Source: Pseudomonas sp. PSE14 (GTDB lineage Bacteria; Pseudomonadota; Gammaproteobacteria; Pseudomonadales; Pseudomonadaceae). Taken from it: a DNA stretch of 64,000 nucleotides. The number at the start of each line of letters is the position of its first letter. Position 1 is the first letter of the stretch. Both the position numbers and the translations under genes were made by a program. The notes below the pieces were generated by a model that saw only the letters and a program-made list of their open reading frames with translations, was not told the origin of the DNA and searched no databases. Positions 27,494 to 36,593 of this stretch are shown here, piece after piece. The stretch is taken from NCBI RefSeq assembly GCF_029203285.1, contig NZ_CP115669.1, positions 4,774,001 through 4,838,000 of the forward strand. The letters are read 5' to 3'.

Positions 27494-28861
27494 TCAGCGA
27501 ACGCCTTCCTGGCGCAGCGCTGCCGGGGTGAAGTCGCTTTCCGAAGCGCTGTAGTTGAAGTCGTAGGCGGATTTCTCCTCGTTCTTCAGACCCAGCACCA
27601 GGTAGCGACCGGACAGCAGGTCATACAGGGTTTCGGCGGTGTACCACGGTACCTGGTAGTTGTAGTAGTACTGGTTGAAGGCCTCGGCCACGCGCCACAG
27701 GGTGCCGCGACCGTCGTAGTGGTCGATCTCCACGGCCTGCCAGGTGTCCTCGTCGATGTAGAAGTCACGCTTGGCATAGATGTGGCGCTCACCCGGCTTC
27801 AGGGTGGCGGTCACGTGCCATACGCGGTGCAGCTCGTAGCGGGTCAGGTCCTGGTTCAGGTGGCCGGGCTTGATGATGTCGGCGTACTTGAGCTTCGGAT
27901 CATCGAGCTTGTAGTTGTTGTACGGGATGTACAGCTCCTGCTTGCCCACCAGTTTCCAGTCGTAGCGGTCCGGCGCGCCGTTGTACATGTCCAGGTTGTC
28001 GGAGGTACGCAGACCGTCGGCGGCGGTGCCCGGACCGTCGTAGGAGACCTGCGGGGCGCGGCGTACGCGGCGCTGGCCGGCGTTGTAGAGCCAGGCCAGG
28101 CGCGGTTCCTTCACCTGGTCGAGGGTCTCGTGCACCAGCAGCACGTTACCGGCCAGGCGCGCCGGGGCGGTCACGCGCTGCTTGAAGTAGAACAGCACGT
28201 TGCTCGGCTTGCTGGCGTCGTAGTCCTTCAGGTCGGTGCGGAAGACGAATTCGTCCTGGAAGTACACCAGCGAGTAGGAGCCGTTGACCTGCGGGGTGGC
28301 CTGGGTCACCAGACGGCGCACGTGGCCGCCGCGATAGCGGGTGATGTGGTTCCAGATGACTTCCAGGCCGTCCTTCGGAATCGGGAAGGGGTTGGCGGTC
28401 TGGAAGTTCTGCAGGCCGTTGCCGCCCTGCACCAGGGTGGTGGTGGTGGCGTTCTTCTTGGTCGCCGCCAGCACGCTGTCCGGCACGGTGGCGGTACGGT
28501 GCGACGGGAAGACCTGCATCTTGTAGGTGTCGGGATAGCGCTTGAACATGGCTTGCTGGCCGGGGGTCAGCTTGGCCTTGTACTGGTCCATGTTCTGCGC
28601 GGTGATGGTGAACAGCGGCTTCTCGCTGGCGAACGGATCGGAGAGGAAGCCCTTGCTGTCGGCGGTGCCGGCGTTCTTGGGCAGGCCGCCAGTCCAGGCA
28701 GGGATGCTGCCGTCGGCGTTGCCGGCCTTTTCCGCGCCCATCGGGGTCAGGGTGGTGCCGAGCTTGGCCGCTTCATCGGCGGAGACGGCCGCCATCACCT
28801 GGGAGGCGAGCAGGCTGAGTGCCAGCGCGCCGGTGTGCAGCAGGATCTTTGTTGTTCTCAT
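27494..28861 (-). CDS. DUF1329 envelope protein
   Basis: A 455-residue exported protein. The signal peptide is MRTTKILLHTGALALSLLAS followed by QVMA, cleavage about 24. PMGAEKAGNADGSIPAWTGG near the mature N terminus is the DUF1329 hallmark. The C-terminal half has RVWHVTATLKPGERHIYAKR and YYNYQVPWYTAETLYDLLSG. The fold resembles LolA/LolB-type lipid carriers, so carriage of a hydrophobic ligand across the periplasm is plausible. It pairs with DUF1302 upstream, as in PA3922-PA3923. GAGGA lies eight bases before the ATG. Confidence 0.9.
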   Translation of the reverse strand: MRTTKILLHTGALALSLLASQVMAAVSADEAAKLGTTLTPMGAEKAGNADGSIPAWTGGLPKNAGTADSKGFLSDPFASEKPLFTITAQNMDQYKAKLTPGQQAMFKRYPDTYKMQVFPSHRTATVPDSVLAATKKNATTTTLVQGGNGLQNFQTANPFPIPKDGLEVIWNHITRYRGGHVRRLVTQATPQVNGSYSLVYFQDEFVFRTDLKDYDASKPSNVLFYFKQRVTAPARLAGNVLLVHETLDQVKEPRLAWLYNAGQRRVRRAPQVSYDGPGTAADGLRTSDNLDMYNGAPDRYDWKLVGKQELYIPYNNYKLDDPKLKYADIIKPGHLNQDLTRYELHRVWHVTATLKPGERHIYAKRDFYIDEDTWQAVEIDHYDGRGTLWRVAEAFNQYYYNYQVPWYTAETLYDLLSGRYLVLGLKNEEKSAYDFNYSASESDFTPAALRQEGVR

Positions 28862-28941
28862 GCGTTTATCGTCCTCGTTGAGTCTGTGCCCACCGCGGTG
28901 GCCGCCCCTTGCGGGACGGGTCGCGGGTTGTATCTGCTGCA

Positions 28942-28968
28942 CCGCCGGCCGGTTCGACCGACCGGCGG
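28942..28968 (-). other. Intercistronic hairpin, DUF1302-DUF1329
   Basis: CCGCCGG and CCGGCGG enclose a second complementary pair CGGT/ACCG, giving a strong stem with no T-tract, 46 bases after the DUF1302 stop. It may stabilise the upstream mRNA or reduce read-through into DUF1329. Confidence 0.5.
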
Positions 28969-29013
28969 GTGGCCCGCCGCGTGTGCGGGCCGGATACCGG
29001 TTGAACGGCCGGT

Positions 29014-30936
29014 TTAGAAGTTCACCCCGAAGCTGAGGCTGACGAAGTCGCGGTCATCGACGGTGGTGTACTTGCCGTCGAAGTAGGTGGTGTAAGCCAG
29101 GCTCGCGGTGTAGGTGTTCAGGTAGTCGGCGTCGACACCCAGGCTGACGGCCTTGCGGCCTTCCTCGAAGTTGCCGCCCGGGCCGGGGGAGTAGCCGTCG
29201 ACGTCGTGGGACCAGGCCACGTTGGGCTTGAGGTTCACACCGGCGAAGACGTCGTTATAGTCCCAGATGGCGCGGGCGCGGTACCCCCAGGAGTCGGCGG
29301 TGGTGAAGCCTTCGCTTTCGCAGTTGCGGCTGACGTTGTTGGCGTTGGCGGTGCCCAGGGTGGACACGTTCAGCGCCTCGCAGGTCGGACGGCCGTTGAG
29401 GCTGCCGTTCAGCGGGCCGGGGCCGAAGACCGGGTCGCGGCCGTAGCGTGCCTTGTTCTGGCTTTCCAGGCCGCCGACGTGGGTCCAGCCGACCTCGCCC
29501 ACCAGGGTCAGACGCTCGGCGCCCATGACCTGGTCGAAGAAGTGGGTGAAGGTGGTCTGCAGCTGGGTGATTTCCTTGCGGCGGTAGCCGTGCAGGTCCT
29601 CGCCAGCGTTGCCGTTGAGCACCGAGGCGTTGTTGTAGACGTGGTTGCCGCCGATGGCCACCGGGTCCAGGCCGGAATACAGGATATCGGTGGTGTTCAG
29701 CTGTACCGGAGCGTTCGGACGGTAGCTGATCTCACCCTGCCAGGCGGTGCCGGTGGGCAGCGTGGTGGAGAAGCTCAGGCCGTACAGGTGGATGTCTTCC
29801 GGATACTCGACGAAGTAGCTGGAGTTGCCGGCCATGGCCGCCGCACCGGCCTGGGCGGCCAGGGACGGGCTGATGGCGGCGATGTTGGTGATCAGCTGGT
29901 TGATCTGCGCCACCTTGGCGGTGTCGGCGCCACGGCCGCTGAAGATCGGCAGGCGGCTGTGGTAGTTCATGTAGTAGCCGCCGAACTCAGTGTTCACGCT
30001 GTCGGCGAAGTACTTCAGCGACAGGCCGTACTGGCCGCTGTCACGAGCGTCGCGGTCCGGCCCGCGCTTGACCACGATGCCTTCGTTCCACGGCGAGGGA
30101 GTCAGCGCCAGGTTCGGGCCGAGCAGGGCGTTCAGAGTGTTGATCGAGCCCTTGTTGTTGGTCAGCACCGCGAGGTTCTGGGTACAGCCATCGGCGATGA
30201 CGTCCGGCTGGGAGAAGAAGGTGCCGCAGTTGTCGACCACCGTCTGGTCCCACTCCAGCTGGTAGAAGCCTTCGGCGGAGAGGTTGTCGGTGAGGTTCTG
30301 CGACATGTAGAACATGTTCACCGGCACCAGGGCTTCCTTGATCTCGGAGCCCGGACGGCGGAAGGCGGTCACGTCGAACGGGTTGATAACGCTGATGCCG
30401 TTCTGGATGAAGGTACTTTCACCCCAGTTCACCACCTGCTTGCCCAGGCGCACGGTGCCCGGCAGTTCGGCGATGGTGTAGTTGTGGTAGATGAACGCGT
30501 CGAGCAGTTCGGCGCCGGAGGCCTGGGCGGCTTCCTTGCGATTGTGATCACTGAGCGGCTTGAACTCGGTGTCCTCGTCCTTCTGCTCGAAGTCGTACCA
30601 GTACTTGCCGCGCAGGAATACGCCGGTGTCCTGGTATTTCAGCTCGAGGTCGTGGATGCCCTTGAAGATTTTCGAGAAGGTCTTGCCGGCCTTGTAGTTC
30701 AGGTGGCCGTCGTCGGAGGTCTGGGACAGGCCCTTGCCGCCGTTGTTTACGCCGATGAGGTTCTTGTTCGGATTCTCCGTCGACCAGCTGGCCCCCACGG
30801 ACAGCGACGAGTCGAACGAACCTTCGATTTCCCCGATGTTGAAGCTGACGGCGGAAGCGGGGGTCGCCAGCGAGGAAGCCAGGCTGACGGCCAGCGGCAA
30901 CCGCGCCAGTCGCCAGATATGTTGCATGGTTTTCAT
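29014..30936 (-). CDS. DUF1302 outer-membrane beta-barrel protein
   Basis: A 640-residue exported protein with signal peptide about 1-30 (ending ATPASA). VSFNIGEIEGSFDSSLSVGA starts the mature chain, alternating beta strands follow, and the C terminus FVSLSFGVNF ends in Phe, a Bam-type barrel signature. RLGKQVVNWGESTFIQNG near 175 is typical of DUF1302. It is probably an outer-membrane channel for a hydrophobic compound; the substrate is unproven. GGAG eight bases upstream fixes the start. It forms an operon with DUF1329. It corresponds to PA3923. Confidence 0.9.
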   Translation of the reverse strand: MKTMQHIWRLARLPLAVSLASSLATPASAVSFNIGEIEGSFDSSLSVGASWSTENPNKNLIGVNNGGKGLSQTSDDGHLNYKAGKTFSKIFKGIHDLELKYQDTGVFLRGKYWYDFEQKDEDTEFKPLSDHNRKEAAQASGAELLDAFIYHNYTIAELPGTVRLGKQVVNWGESTFIQNGISVINPFDVTAFRRPGSEIKEALVPVNMFYMSQNLTDNLSAEGFYQLEWDQTVVDNCGTFFSQPDVIADGCTQNLAVLTNNKGSINTLNALLGPNLALTPSPWNEGIVVKRGPDRDARDSGQYGLSLKYFADSVNTEFGGYYMNYHSRLPIFSGRGADTAKVAQINQLITNIAAISPSLAAQAGAAAMAGNSSYFVEYPEDIHLYGLSFSTTLPTGTAWQGEISYRPNAPVQLNTTDILYSGLDPVAIGGNHVYNNASVLNGNAGEDLHGYRRKEITQLQTTFTHFFDQVMGAERLTLVGEVGWTHVGGLESQNKARYGRDPVFGPGPLNGSLNGRPTCEALNVSTLGTANANNVSRNCESEGFTTADSWGYRARAIWDYNDVFAGVNLKPNVAWSHDVDGYSPGPGGNFEEGRKAVSLGVDADYLNTYTASLAYTTYFDGKYTTVDDRDFVSLSFGVNF

Positions 30937-31007
30937 CGACGCTACTCCATGTGTTTTTTGTTATGAGTAGTGGCGACTATATCCACGGCCCTACACACCT
31001 TGATCGC

Positions 31008-31022
31008 TCGAAAGTGTGATTT
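31008..31022 (-). promoter_or_regulatory. Shared promoter motif, copy 1 (before DUF1302)
   Basis: Reads AAATCACACTTTCGA on the minus strand, 72-86 bases upstream of the DUF1302 start. It matches the motif before the acyl-CoA ligase at 13 of 15 positions. Confidence 0.5.
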
Positions 31023-31051
31023 CTCTCAGAAAGGCCCTGACTAGACAGTCG

Positions 31052-31106
31052 CGCGGGCCAGAGACGGCGTCATCACTGGCCCGCGCCGCGCCAAGCGCTT
31101 GCTTGG
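31052..31106 (-). terminator. Possible terminator hairpins after the acyl-CoA ligase
   Basis: Two perfect stems lie in the 58 bases past the ligase stop: CGCGGGCCAG/CTGGCCCGCG (31052-31085) and CCAAGC/GCTTGG (31091-31106). Neither has a T-tract, so they may only slow read-through. Confidence 0.35.
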
Positions 31107-31142
31107 CACGGATGCTTCAGACACTGACCAACCGGTCGTCGC

Positions 31143-32825
31143 TCAAACCGTGGAGAGGAAGGCGCTGCCAGCCTCCTGCCATTGGGCGATGTCTACCCGG
31201 ATACGCTTCTTGTCGAGCTTGCCGACACTGGTCTTGGGAACTTCAGTAACAACGGCGATCTGGGACGGAATCGCCCACTTGTTGATGTTCCCCTGCTCGA
31301 CGAAAGGCTTGAGGTGCTCCTTCAGCCCCTTGGCGTCCAGCGACTGGCCCTCGCGCAGCACCAGCAGGGCGAAGGGACGCTCGCCCCATTGCGGATCGGG
31401 CACGCCCACCACGGCGACTTCGCGCACCGCCGCGTGACGGCTGATCAGGTCTTCCAGCTCCAGCGAAGACAGCCACTCGCCGCCGGTCTTGATCACGTCC
31501 TTGATACGGTCGCGGATGTCGATGAAGCCCATGCCGTCGATGGTCGCGACGTCGCCGGTATGCATCCAGCCGCCGGCCCAGAGCTCCTCGCCCTTCTGAG
31601 GTTCCTGGAAGTAACCCTGGGTCAGCCAGGGTGCGCGCAGCACCAGTTCGCCCTGGGATTCGCCATCGGCCGGGAGAAGCTGGCCATGCTCGTCCATGAT
31701 CGCCGCCTCTACCATCGGCACCGGCACGCCGGCCTTGATCCGGTAGGTGGTGCGCTCATCCTCGGTGCCGGCGCGCAGCTCCTGGTTGAGGTAGCCGCAG
31801 GAAATCAGCGGGCAGGTCTCGGACATGCCATAGGCGGCGGTCAGCTGGATGCCACGGGCCTTGGCGGCGTCATACAGGGCGCGGTTCAGCGCGCTGCCGC
31901 CGATGATGATCTTCAGCCCGCCGAAGTCGTAGTCCTTGGCGCTGGCGGCGTTGAGCATCATCTGCAGGATGGTCGGCACGCAGTGGGAGAAGGTCACCTT
32001 CTCCTCGCGGATCAGCTTGCACAGCAGCTCCGGCTCGTAGCGGCCCGGATACACCTGCTTCACCCCCAGCATGGTGGCCACGTAGGGCACGCCCCAGGCG
32101 TGGACGTGGAACATCGGGGTGATCGGCATGTACACGTCATCGGTGCCCATCAGGCGGATGCTGTCCAGGCTGCCGATGGTCGAGGCCATCGCCAGGGTAT
32201 GCAGCACCAGCTGGCGGTGGGTGAAGTACACGCCCTTGGGGTTGCCGGTGGTGCCGGTGGTATAGAAGGTGGTGGCCACCGAGTTCTCGTCGAAATCGGG
32301 GAAGGCGTAGCGCGGGCTGGCCGCCGCCAGCAGGGTTTCGTACTCACCCACGCAGTTGGGCAGCGCACAGCTCTTGTCGGCGCCGTCGGTGAGCAGCAGG
32401 GTCTTTTCCACCGTGGTCAGCTGGCCGGCGATGCCCTGATAGAGCGGCACGAACTCGCTGTTGACCAGCACGAAGCGGTCATCGGCGTGGTTCATGGTGT
32501 AGAGGATCTGGTCGGGCGAGAGGCGGATGTTGATGGTGTGCAGCACCGCGCCGATCATCGGGATGGCGAACATGCACTCCAGGTAGCGATGGCTGTCCCA
32601 GTCCATCACCGCCACGGTGTCGCCGGCCTTGACGCCCGCCTCGGTCAGTACGTTGGCCAGACGCGCCACGCGCTCGTTGAAGGTGGCATAGCTGTAACGC
32701 ACGCTGTCGCGGTAGACAATCTCCCTGCCCTTTTCATAACGGCTGCCCGAAAGCAGCAGGCTCTTGATCAGCAACGGGTACTGGTAGGCATTCTGTGCAG
32801 CAGGGATGACGCGGGTTTTCAGCAT
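31143..32825 (-). CDS. Medium/long-chain acyl-CoA ligase
   Basis: A 560-residue ANL-superfamily enzyme that activates a carboxylic acid as acyl-CoA via acyl-AMP. Visible are the P-loop TFYTTGTTGNPKGV near 185, ITPMFHVHAWGVPY near 233, AYGMSETCP near 325, GWMHTGDVATID near 415 and the hinge DRIKDVIKTGGEWLSS near 445. It corresponds to PA3924, described as a medium-chain ligase. It is divergent from the thiolase gene. A motif shared with the DUF1302 promoter lies about 90 bases upstream. Confidence 0.93.
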   Translation of the reverse strand: MLKTRVIPAAQNAYQYPLLIKSLLLSGSRYEKGREIVYRDSVRYSYATFNERVARLANVLTEAGVKAGDTVAVMDWDSHRYLECMFAIPMIGAVLHTINIRLSPDQILYTMNHADDRFVLVNSEFVPLYQGIAGQLTTVEKTLLLTDGADKSCALPNCVGEYETLLAAASPRYAFPDFDENSVATTFYTTGTTGNPKGVYFTHRQLVLHTLAMASTIGSLDSIRLMGTDDVYMPITPMFHVHAWGVPYVATMLGVKQVYPGRYEPELLCKLIREEKVTFSHCVPTILQMMLNAASAKDYDFGGLKIIIGGSALNRALYDAAKARGIQLTAAYGMSETCPLISCGYLNQELRAGTEDERTTYRIKAGVPVPMVEAAIMDEHGQLLPADGESQGELVLRAPWLTQGYFQEPQKGEELWAGGWMHTGDVATIDGMGFIDIRDRIKDVIKTGGEWLSSLELEDLISRHAAVREVAVVGVPDPQWGERPFALLVLREGQSLDAKGLKEHLKPFVEQGNINKWAIPSQIAVVTEVPKTSVGKLDKKRIRVDIAQWQEAGSAFLSTV

Positions 32826-32911
32826 GGCGGGACACTCTCACGGCTGGATTTCCAGAAGGAATACATCAGGATGATTGCGACTCTAGAGGCCTCCCGGTGT
32901 CCGTTCATCAG

Positions 32912-32940
32912 TCAAAAGAGTGATTTGCCGATGACTCTTT
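32912..32940 (-). promoter_or_regulatory. Shared promoter motif, copy 2 (before acyl-CoA ligase)
   Basis: Reads AAATCACTCTTTTGA on the minus strand (32912-32926). On the plus strand AAAGAGT here is inverted as ACTCTTT at 32934-32940, making a dyad with a 12-base spacer. It lies between the divergent ligase and thiolase genes. Confidence 0.52.
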
Positions 32941-33095
32941 GGCCACATCCAGTCACGCGGTAGAATCCACCCCGCCCGGTCGTTCACGGCCGGCCCCTTA
33001 CCCGGAGTTCGGGTATGGCCTGCTTACAACGCAGCTCTGCCGACGCGCAGCCGGTCATACGCGAGCTCCTACAACAAGAGCAAAGAGGTAGTTTC

Positions 33096-34271
33096 ATGTC
33101 CGAGATCGTCATCGTCAGCGGCGCCCGTACTCCCATGGGCGGCTTCCAGGGCAGCCTGTCCGGCGTTCCCGCCGTGGAGCTGGGCGCTGTCGCCATCCGC
33201 GAAGCCATTGCCCGTGCCGGTATCCAGCCCGAGGACGTGCAGGAAGTGATCATGGGCAACGTACTGCCCGCCGGCCTGAAGCAAGGCCCAGCCCGCCAGG
33301 CGGCGCTGAACGCCGGCCTGCCCGCCGCCACCGGCTGCACCACCATCAACAAGCTCTGCGGCTCCGGCATGAAGGCCGTGATGCTGGCCCACGACCTGCT
33401 CAAGGCGGGCACCAACAACGTGATGGTCGCCGGCGGCATGGAAAGCATGTCCAACGCACCCTACGTGATCGAAAAGGCCCGTACCGGCCTGCGCATGGGC
33501 CACGGCGAGATCAAGGACCACATGTTCCTCGACGGCCTGGAAGACGCCCGCACCGGCCGCCTGATGGGCTCCTTCGCCCAGGAAACCGCCGACAAGTACG
33601 GCGTGACCCGTGAAGAAATGGACGCCTACGCCATCGAATCCCTCAAGCGCGCCCAGACCGCCATCAAGGACGGCTCGCTGGACTCGGAAATCGTTCCGGT
33701 CACCGTGACCACCCGCAAGGGCGAGACCGTGGTGAAGGACGACGAGCAGCCGCTGACCGCCAACCTGGACAAGATCCCGGGCCTGAAGCCGGCGTTCAGG
33801 AAAGACGGCACCATCACCGCCGCCAACGCCAGCTCCATCTCCGACGGCGCCTCCGCGCTGGTCCTGATGACCGCTGAAGAAGCCGCGCGCCGTGGCCTGA
33901 AGCCGCTGGCCAGGATCGTCGCCCACGCCACCCAGAGCCAGGACCCGGCCGAGTTCACCCTCGCCCCGATCGGCGCCATGACCAACCTGTTCAAGAAAGC
34001 GGGCTGGACCAAGGACGACGTGGACCTGTTCGAGATCAACGAAGCCTTCGCCATGGTCACCATGCTCGCCATGCGCGAACACGGCCTGGACCACGCCAAG
34101 GTCAACGTCTACGGCGGCGCCTGCGCCCAGGGCCACCCGGTCGGCTCCACCGGCTCGCGGATCATCATCACCCTGATCAACGCCCTGCAGAAGAAGGGCG
34201 GCAAGCGCGGCGTCGCCTCGCTGTGCATCGGCGGCGGCGAAGCCACCGCGGTGGCGATCGAACTGGTCTGA
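33096..34271 (+). CDS. Acetyl-CoA C-acyltransferase (thiolase)
   Basis: A 391-residue thiolase. The nucleophilic Cys is in NKLCGSGMKAVM (about 88), the active-site His in GGACAQGHPVGSTGSR (about 348) and the second Cys in ASLCIGGGEATAV (about 378), with NEAFAM near 316. It cleaves or forms 3-ketoacyl-CoA. It probably works with the divergent acyl-CoA ligase. The ATG at 33096 is the family start (MSEIVIVSGARTP). It corresponds to PA3925. A strong terminator follows. Confidence 0.94.
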   Translation: MSEIVIVSGARTPMGGFQGSLSGVPAVELGAVAIREAIARAGIQPEDVQEVIMGNVLPAGLKQGPARQAALNAGLPAATGCTTINKLCGSGMKAVMLAHDLLKAGTNNVMVAGGMESMSNAPYVIEKARTGLRMGHGEIKDHMFLDGLEDARTGRLMGSFAQETADKYGVTREEMDAYAIESLKRAQTAIKDGSLDSEIVPVTVTTRKGETVVKDDEQPLTANLDKIPGLKPAFRKDGTITAANASSISDGASALVLMTAEEAARRGLKPLARIVAHATQSQDPAEFTLAPIGAMTNLFKKAGWTKDDVDLFEINEAFAMVTMLAMREHGLDHAKVNVYGGACAQGHPVGSTGSRIIITLINALQKKGGKRGVASLCIGGGEATAVAIELV

Positions 34272-34287
34272 TCTTCGGTCAGGCATG

Positions 34288-34317
34288 AAAAAGGGGCGCC
34301 TCGGGCGCCCCTTTTTT
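34288..34317. terminator. Bidirectional terminator, thiolase / MFS
   Basis: GAAAAAGGGGCGCC-TC-GGGCGCCCCTTTTTT between convergent stops at 34271 and 34322. Confidence 0.92.
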
Positions 34318-34321
34318 CGTT

Positions 34322-35506
34322 TCAGGCCGTCGCCACCTTCGGCGCATGCGCTGCCGTGCGTGGAAACACCACCGCCGCCAGGAAGGTAACCACCCCCAGC
34401 ACCGCCAGGATCAGGTACAACCCGGCCAACCCCTGGCGCGGCTCGATATAGCTGATCAGCGGAATCGCCGCCGCGCTGGCGCCGAAGGACACGAAGTAAC
34501 GCAGGGCAAACACCCGCGCCTGCCACTGCGGCGCGACGAAGTTGGCGACCATCGCGTCGTTCACCGTCACCTGGCCGAACACCGCGAACATGAACAGCGC
34601 ACCGACCACCGCCACCGGCCAGCCCTCGGCATAGGCCAGCGCCACCAGCAGCGGGCCCTGGCAGAAGGTCATGAGCAGGAACGGGCCCTTGAGGCTGAAG
34701 CGGTCCAGCAGCCGCCCCATGATCAACTGCGCCACGGCGCCAAAGGCATAGGCCAGGCTGACCACCACTCCAAGGCTTTCCGGCGAGGCCAGCAGTTCTT
34801 CAAGACGCACTTGGAACAGGCGCGGATAAGTCACGGTGCTGGCGTTGAACACCACGCCGCCGGTGGCCGTCACCAGCGCCAATACGCCGAACACCCGGGG
34901 CATCGACAGTCTCTGCCCCCCCAAACCCCGTGGCGCCGGATGCTGCACCGCCACCGGCGCCTCGGCACGGACCTGCCAGGCGAAGCCGATGCCGATCAAC
35001 ACCGCCACGGCGCCCGGCAGGATGAACGCCGCGCGCCAGCCGAAGTGCGCGGTGAGAAAACCGGTCAGCAAGGCGGCGAAGGCCACGCCCAGGTTGCCCC
35101 ACATGCCGTTGATGCCGATCTCGTGCCCACGGTTCTGCGCATGGGCCACCAGCATCGCGGTACCCACCGGGTGGTAGATCGCGGCGAACACGCCGATCAG
35201 GGTCAGGCCGGCAACCAGCATCGGCACCGAACTGGCCAGGCCGGTGAGGATGGAGGACGCGCCGATGCCGAAGAAGAACAGCTGCATCATGTGCCGGCGG
35301 TCCCACTTGTCGCCTAGCCAGCCGGCCGGGATCGAGCAGGCACCGAAGGCGATGAAGCCGCCCAGGGACAGGCCGATCATTTCGGCATAGCTCAGGCCGA
35401 AGCTCTGCGTCATGCCCAGCACGGCGGCCGGGAAGATCAGCATGAACATGTGGTCGATGATATGGGCAGCGTTGATGTAGCGGATGATCGTTCGAGGTCG
35501 TGACAT
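34322..35506 (-). CDS. MFS transporter, probable efflux
   Basis: A 394-residue inner-membrane protein with about 12 hydrophobic helices. It has the MFS loop motif GWLGDKWDRRHMMQ after helix 2 and AAIYHPVGTAML in helix 4, as in fosmidomycin-resistance-type exporters. The ATG at 35506 (MSRPRTIIRYINAAHIIDHM) is the family start; the longer frame has no ribosome site. It is divergent from an AraC regulator, the arrangement of E. coli nimT-nimR. It corresponds to PA3926. The substrate is unknown. Confidence 0.88.
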   Translation of the reverse strand: MSRPRTIIRYINAAHIIDHMFMLIFPAAVLGMTQSFGLSYAEMIGLSLGGFIAFGACSIPAGWLGDKWDRRHMMQLFFFGIGASSILTGLASSVPMLVAGLTLIGVFAAIYHPVGTAMLVAHAQNRGHEIGINGMWGNLGVAFAALLTGFLTAHFGWRAAFILPGAVAVLIGIGFAWQVRAEAPVAVQHPAPRGLGGQRLSMPRVFGVLALVTATGGVVFNASTVTYPRLFQVRLEELLASPESLGVVVSLAYAFGAVAQLIMGRLLDRFSLKGPFLLMTFCQGPLLVALAYAEGWPVAVVGALFMFAVFGQVTVNDAMVANFVAPQWQARVFALRYFVSFGASAAAIPLISYIEPRQGLAGLYLILAVLGVVTFLAAVVFPRTAAHAPKVATA

Positions 35507-35594
35507 GGCGTCGGGCTCTCGGCTTGAGTGGAGGAAGGTCCATGCTAGGCTGTCGAAAAATCGCAGACCTGACAGAAAAGTCATCGAACCCGAC

Positions 35595-36371
35595 ATGCAT
35601 CTGCACATTCCCCAGGACTCACGCCTCGCCGCGATCGGCCTCGACTACGTCGACGGGCACCACGTGCACCCCCACGACCATCCGCAGGCGCAGCTGCTCT
35701 ACGCCGCCAGCGGCATGATGCGCCTGGTCACCCGCCAGGGCGCCTGGGTCATCCCGCCGACCCGCGCAGTGTGGATTCCGCCGGGCACCCGCCATGAGAT
35801 CCATATGTCCGGCGAGGTGCACATGCGCACCCTGTTCATCCGCGCCGAGGCGTGCCTTGCGAACCTGGCCGACTGCTGCGTGCTGGCGGTCACGCCACTG
35901 TTGCGGGAGATGATCCTGCGCTGCATCCGCTGGCAGGCACAGCCGGGCGAGCCGGCACTACCGCTGCTGGAGCAGTTGATCCTGCTGGAGATCGCCACCC
36001 TGGAGCGTCTGCCCCTGGCCCTGCCGCTACCGGCCGACCGCCGCCTGCAGGCGATCTGCAAGGCGCTGCTCAAGCACCCCGAGCATCCGCATACCCTGGA
36101 GGACTGGGGCCAACAGGTGGGCGCCAGCTCGCGCACCCTGGCCCGGCTGTTTCGCCAGGAACTGGGCATGAGCTATCAGGAATGGCGCCAGCAGCTGCGC
36201 CTGACCGAAGCGCTGCCCCGCCTGCTGGCCGGCGAGAGCGTACAGAGCGTGGCGGCGGCGCTGGGCTACACCAGCGGGCGGGCGTTCAGCGCGATGTTCA
36301 GGCGATTGCTGGGGGAAAATCCGCGGGAATACCTGCAGGCGTTGGCACAGTTGGCGGAGATCAAGGCCTGA
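35595..36371 (+). CDS. AraC family regulator, NimR-like
   Basis: A 258-residue regulator. The N-terminal cupin has a His-rich strand (DGHHVHPHDHPQAQLLYA, about 20-37) and VWIPPGTRHEIHM near 64. The C-terminal double helix-turn-helix spans about 155-255 (LGYTSGRAFSAMFRRLLGEN). It resembles NimR, which controls a divergent MFS exporter, and a divergent MFS gene lies 88 bases away. The ATG at 35595 is chosen because the cupin begins there. It corresponds to PA3927. Confidence 0.87.
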   Translation: MHLHIPQDSRLAAIGLDYVDGHHVHPHDHPQAQLLYAASGMMRLVTRQGAWVIPPTRAVWIPPGTRHEIHMSGEVHMRTLFIRAEACLANLADCCVLAVTPLLREMILRCIRWQAQPGEPALPLLEQLILLEIATLERLPLALPLPADRRLQAICKALLKHPEHPHTLEDWGQQVGASSRTLARLFRQELGMSYQEWRQQLRLTEALPRLLAGESVQSVAAALGYTSGRAFSAMFRRLLGENPREYLQALAQLAEIKA

Positions 36372-36398
36372 GCCGACCTGCATCGTCCTCGACTCCCC

Positions 36399-36470
36399 GT
36401 AGGGCGCATAACCCGGAACGGGTTATCCGCCGGCAATGGCGGATAACGCCAAAGGCGTTATGCGCCCTAC
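36399..36470. repeat. GTAGGGCGCATAAC inverted repeat
   Basis: GTAGGGCGCATAAC and its inverse GTTATGCGCCCTAC bound a 72-base element with inner stems GGGTTATCCGCC / GGCGGATAACG and CGCC-AAA-GGCG. It is a known type of dispersed Pseudomonas intergenic palindrome. It is non-coding. Confidence 0.8.
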
Positions 36471-36501
36471 ATCGAGGGACCGTCGGAGTCCGATAGCTGT
36501 T

Positions 36502-36593
36502 GTAGGAGCGGATCTTATCCGCGAAGAGATTCGCTTTCTGCCGGGACGTCCGGCGTGCTCGGTCGGGACTTCGCGGACAGGGTTCGCTCCTAC
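36502..36593. repeat. REP pair, type 2
   Basis: GTAGGAGCGGATCTTATCCG faces a diverged inverted partner CGGACAGGGTTCGCTCCTAC. The two arms carry different cores (GGATCTTATCC versus GGACAGGGTTC). Confidence 0.75.

Noticed and set aside
29206-30966. 586-codon plus-strand frame over DUF1302
   Set aside because: Val/Gly/Ala-rich shadow; the minus strand has a signal peptide and a beta-barrel C terminus.
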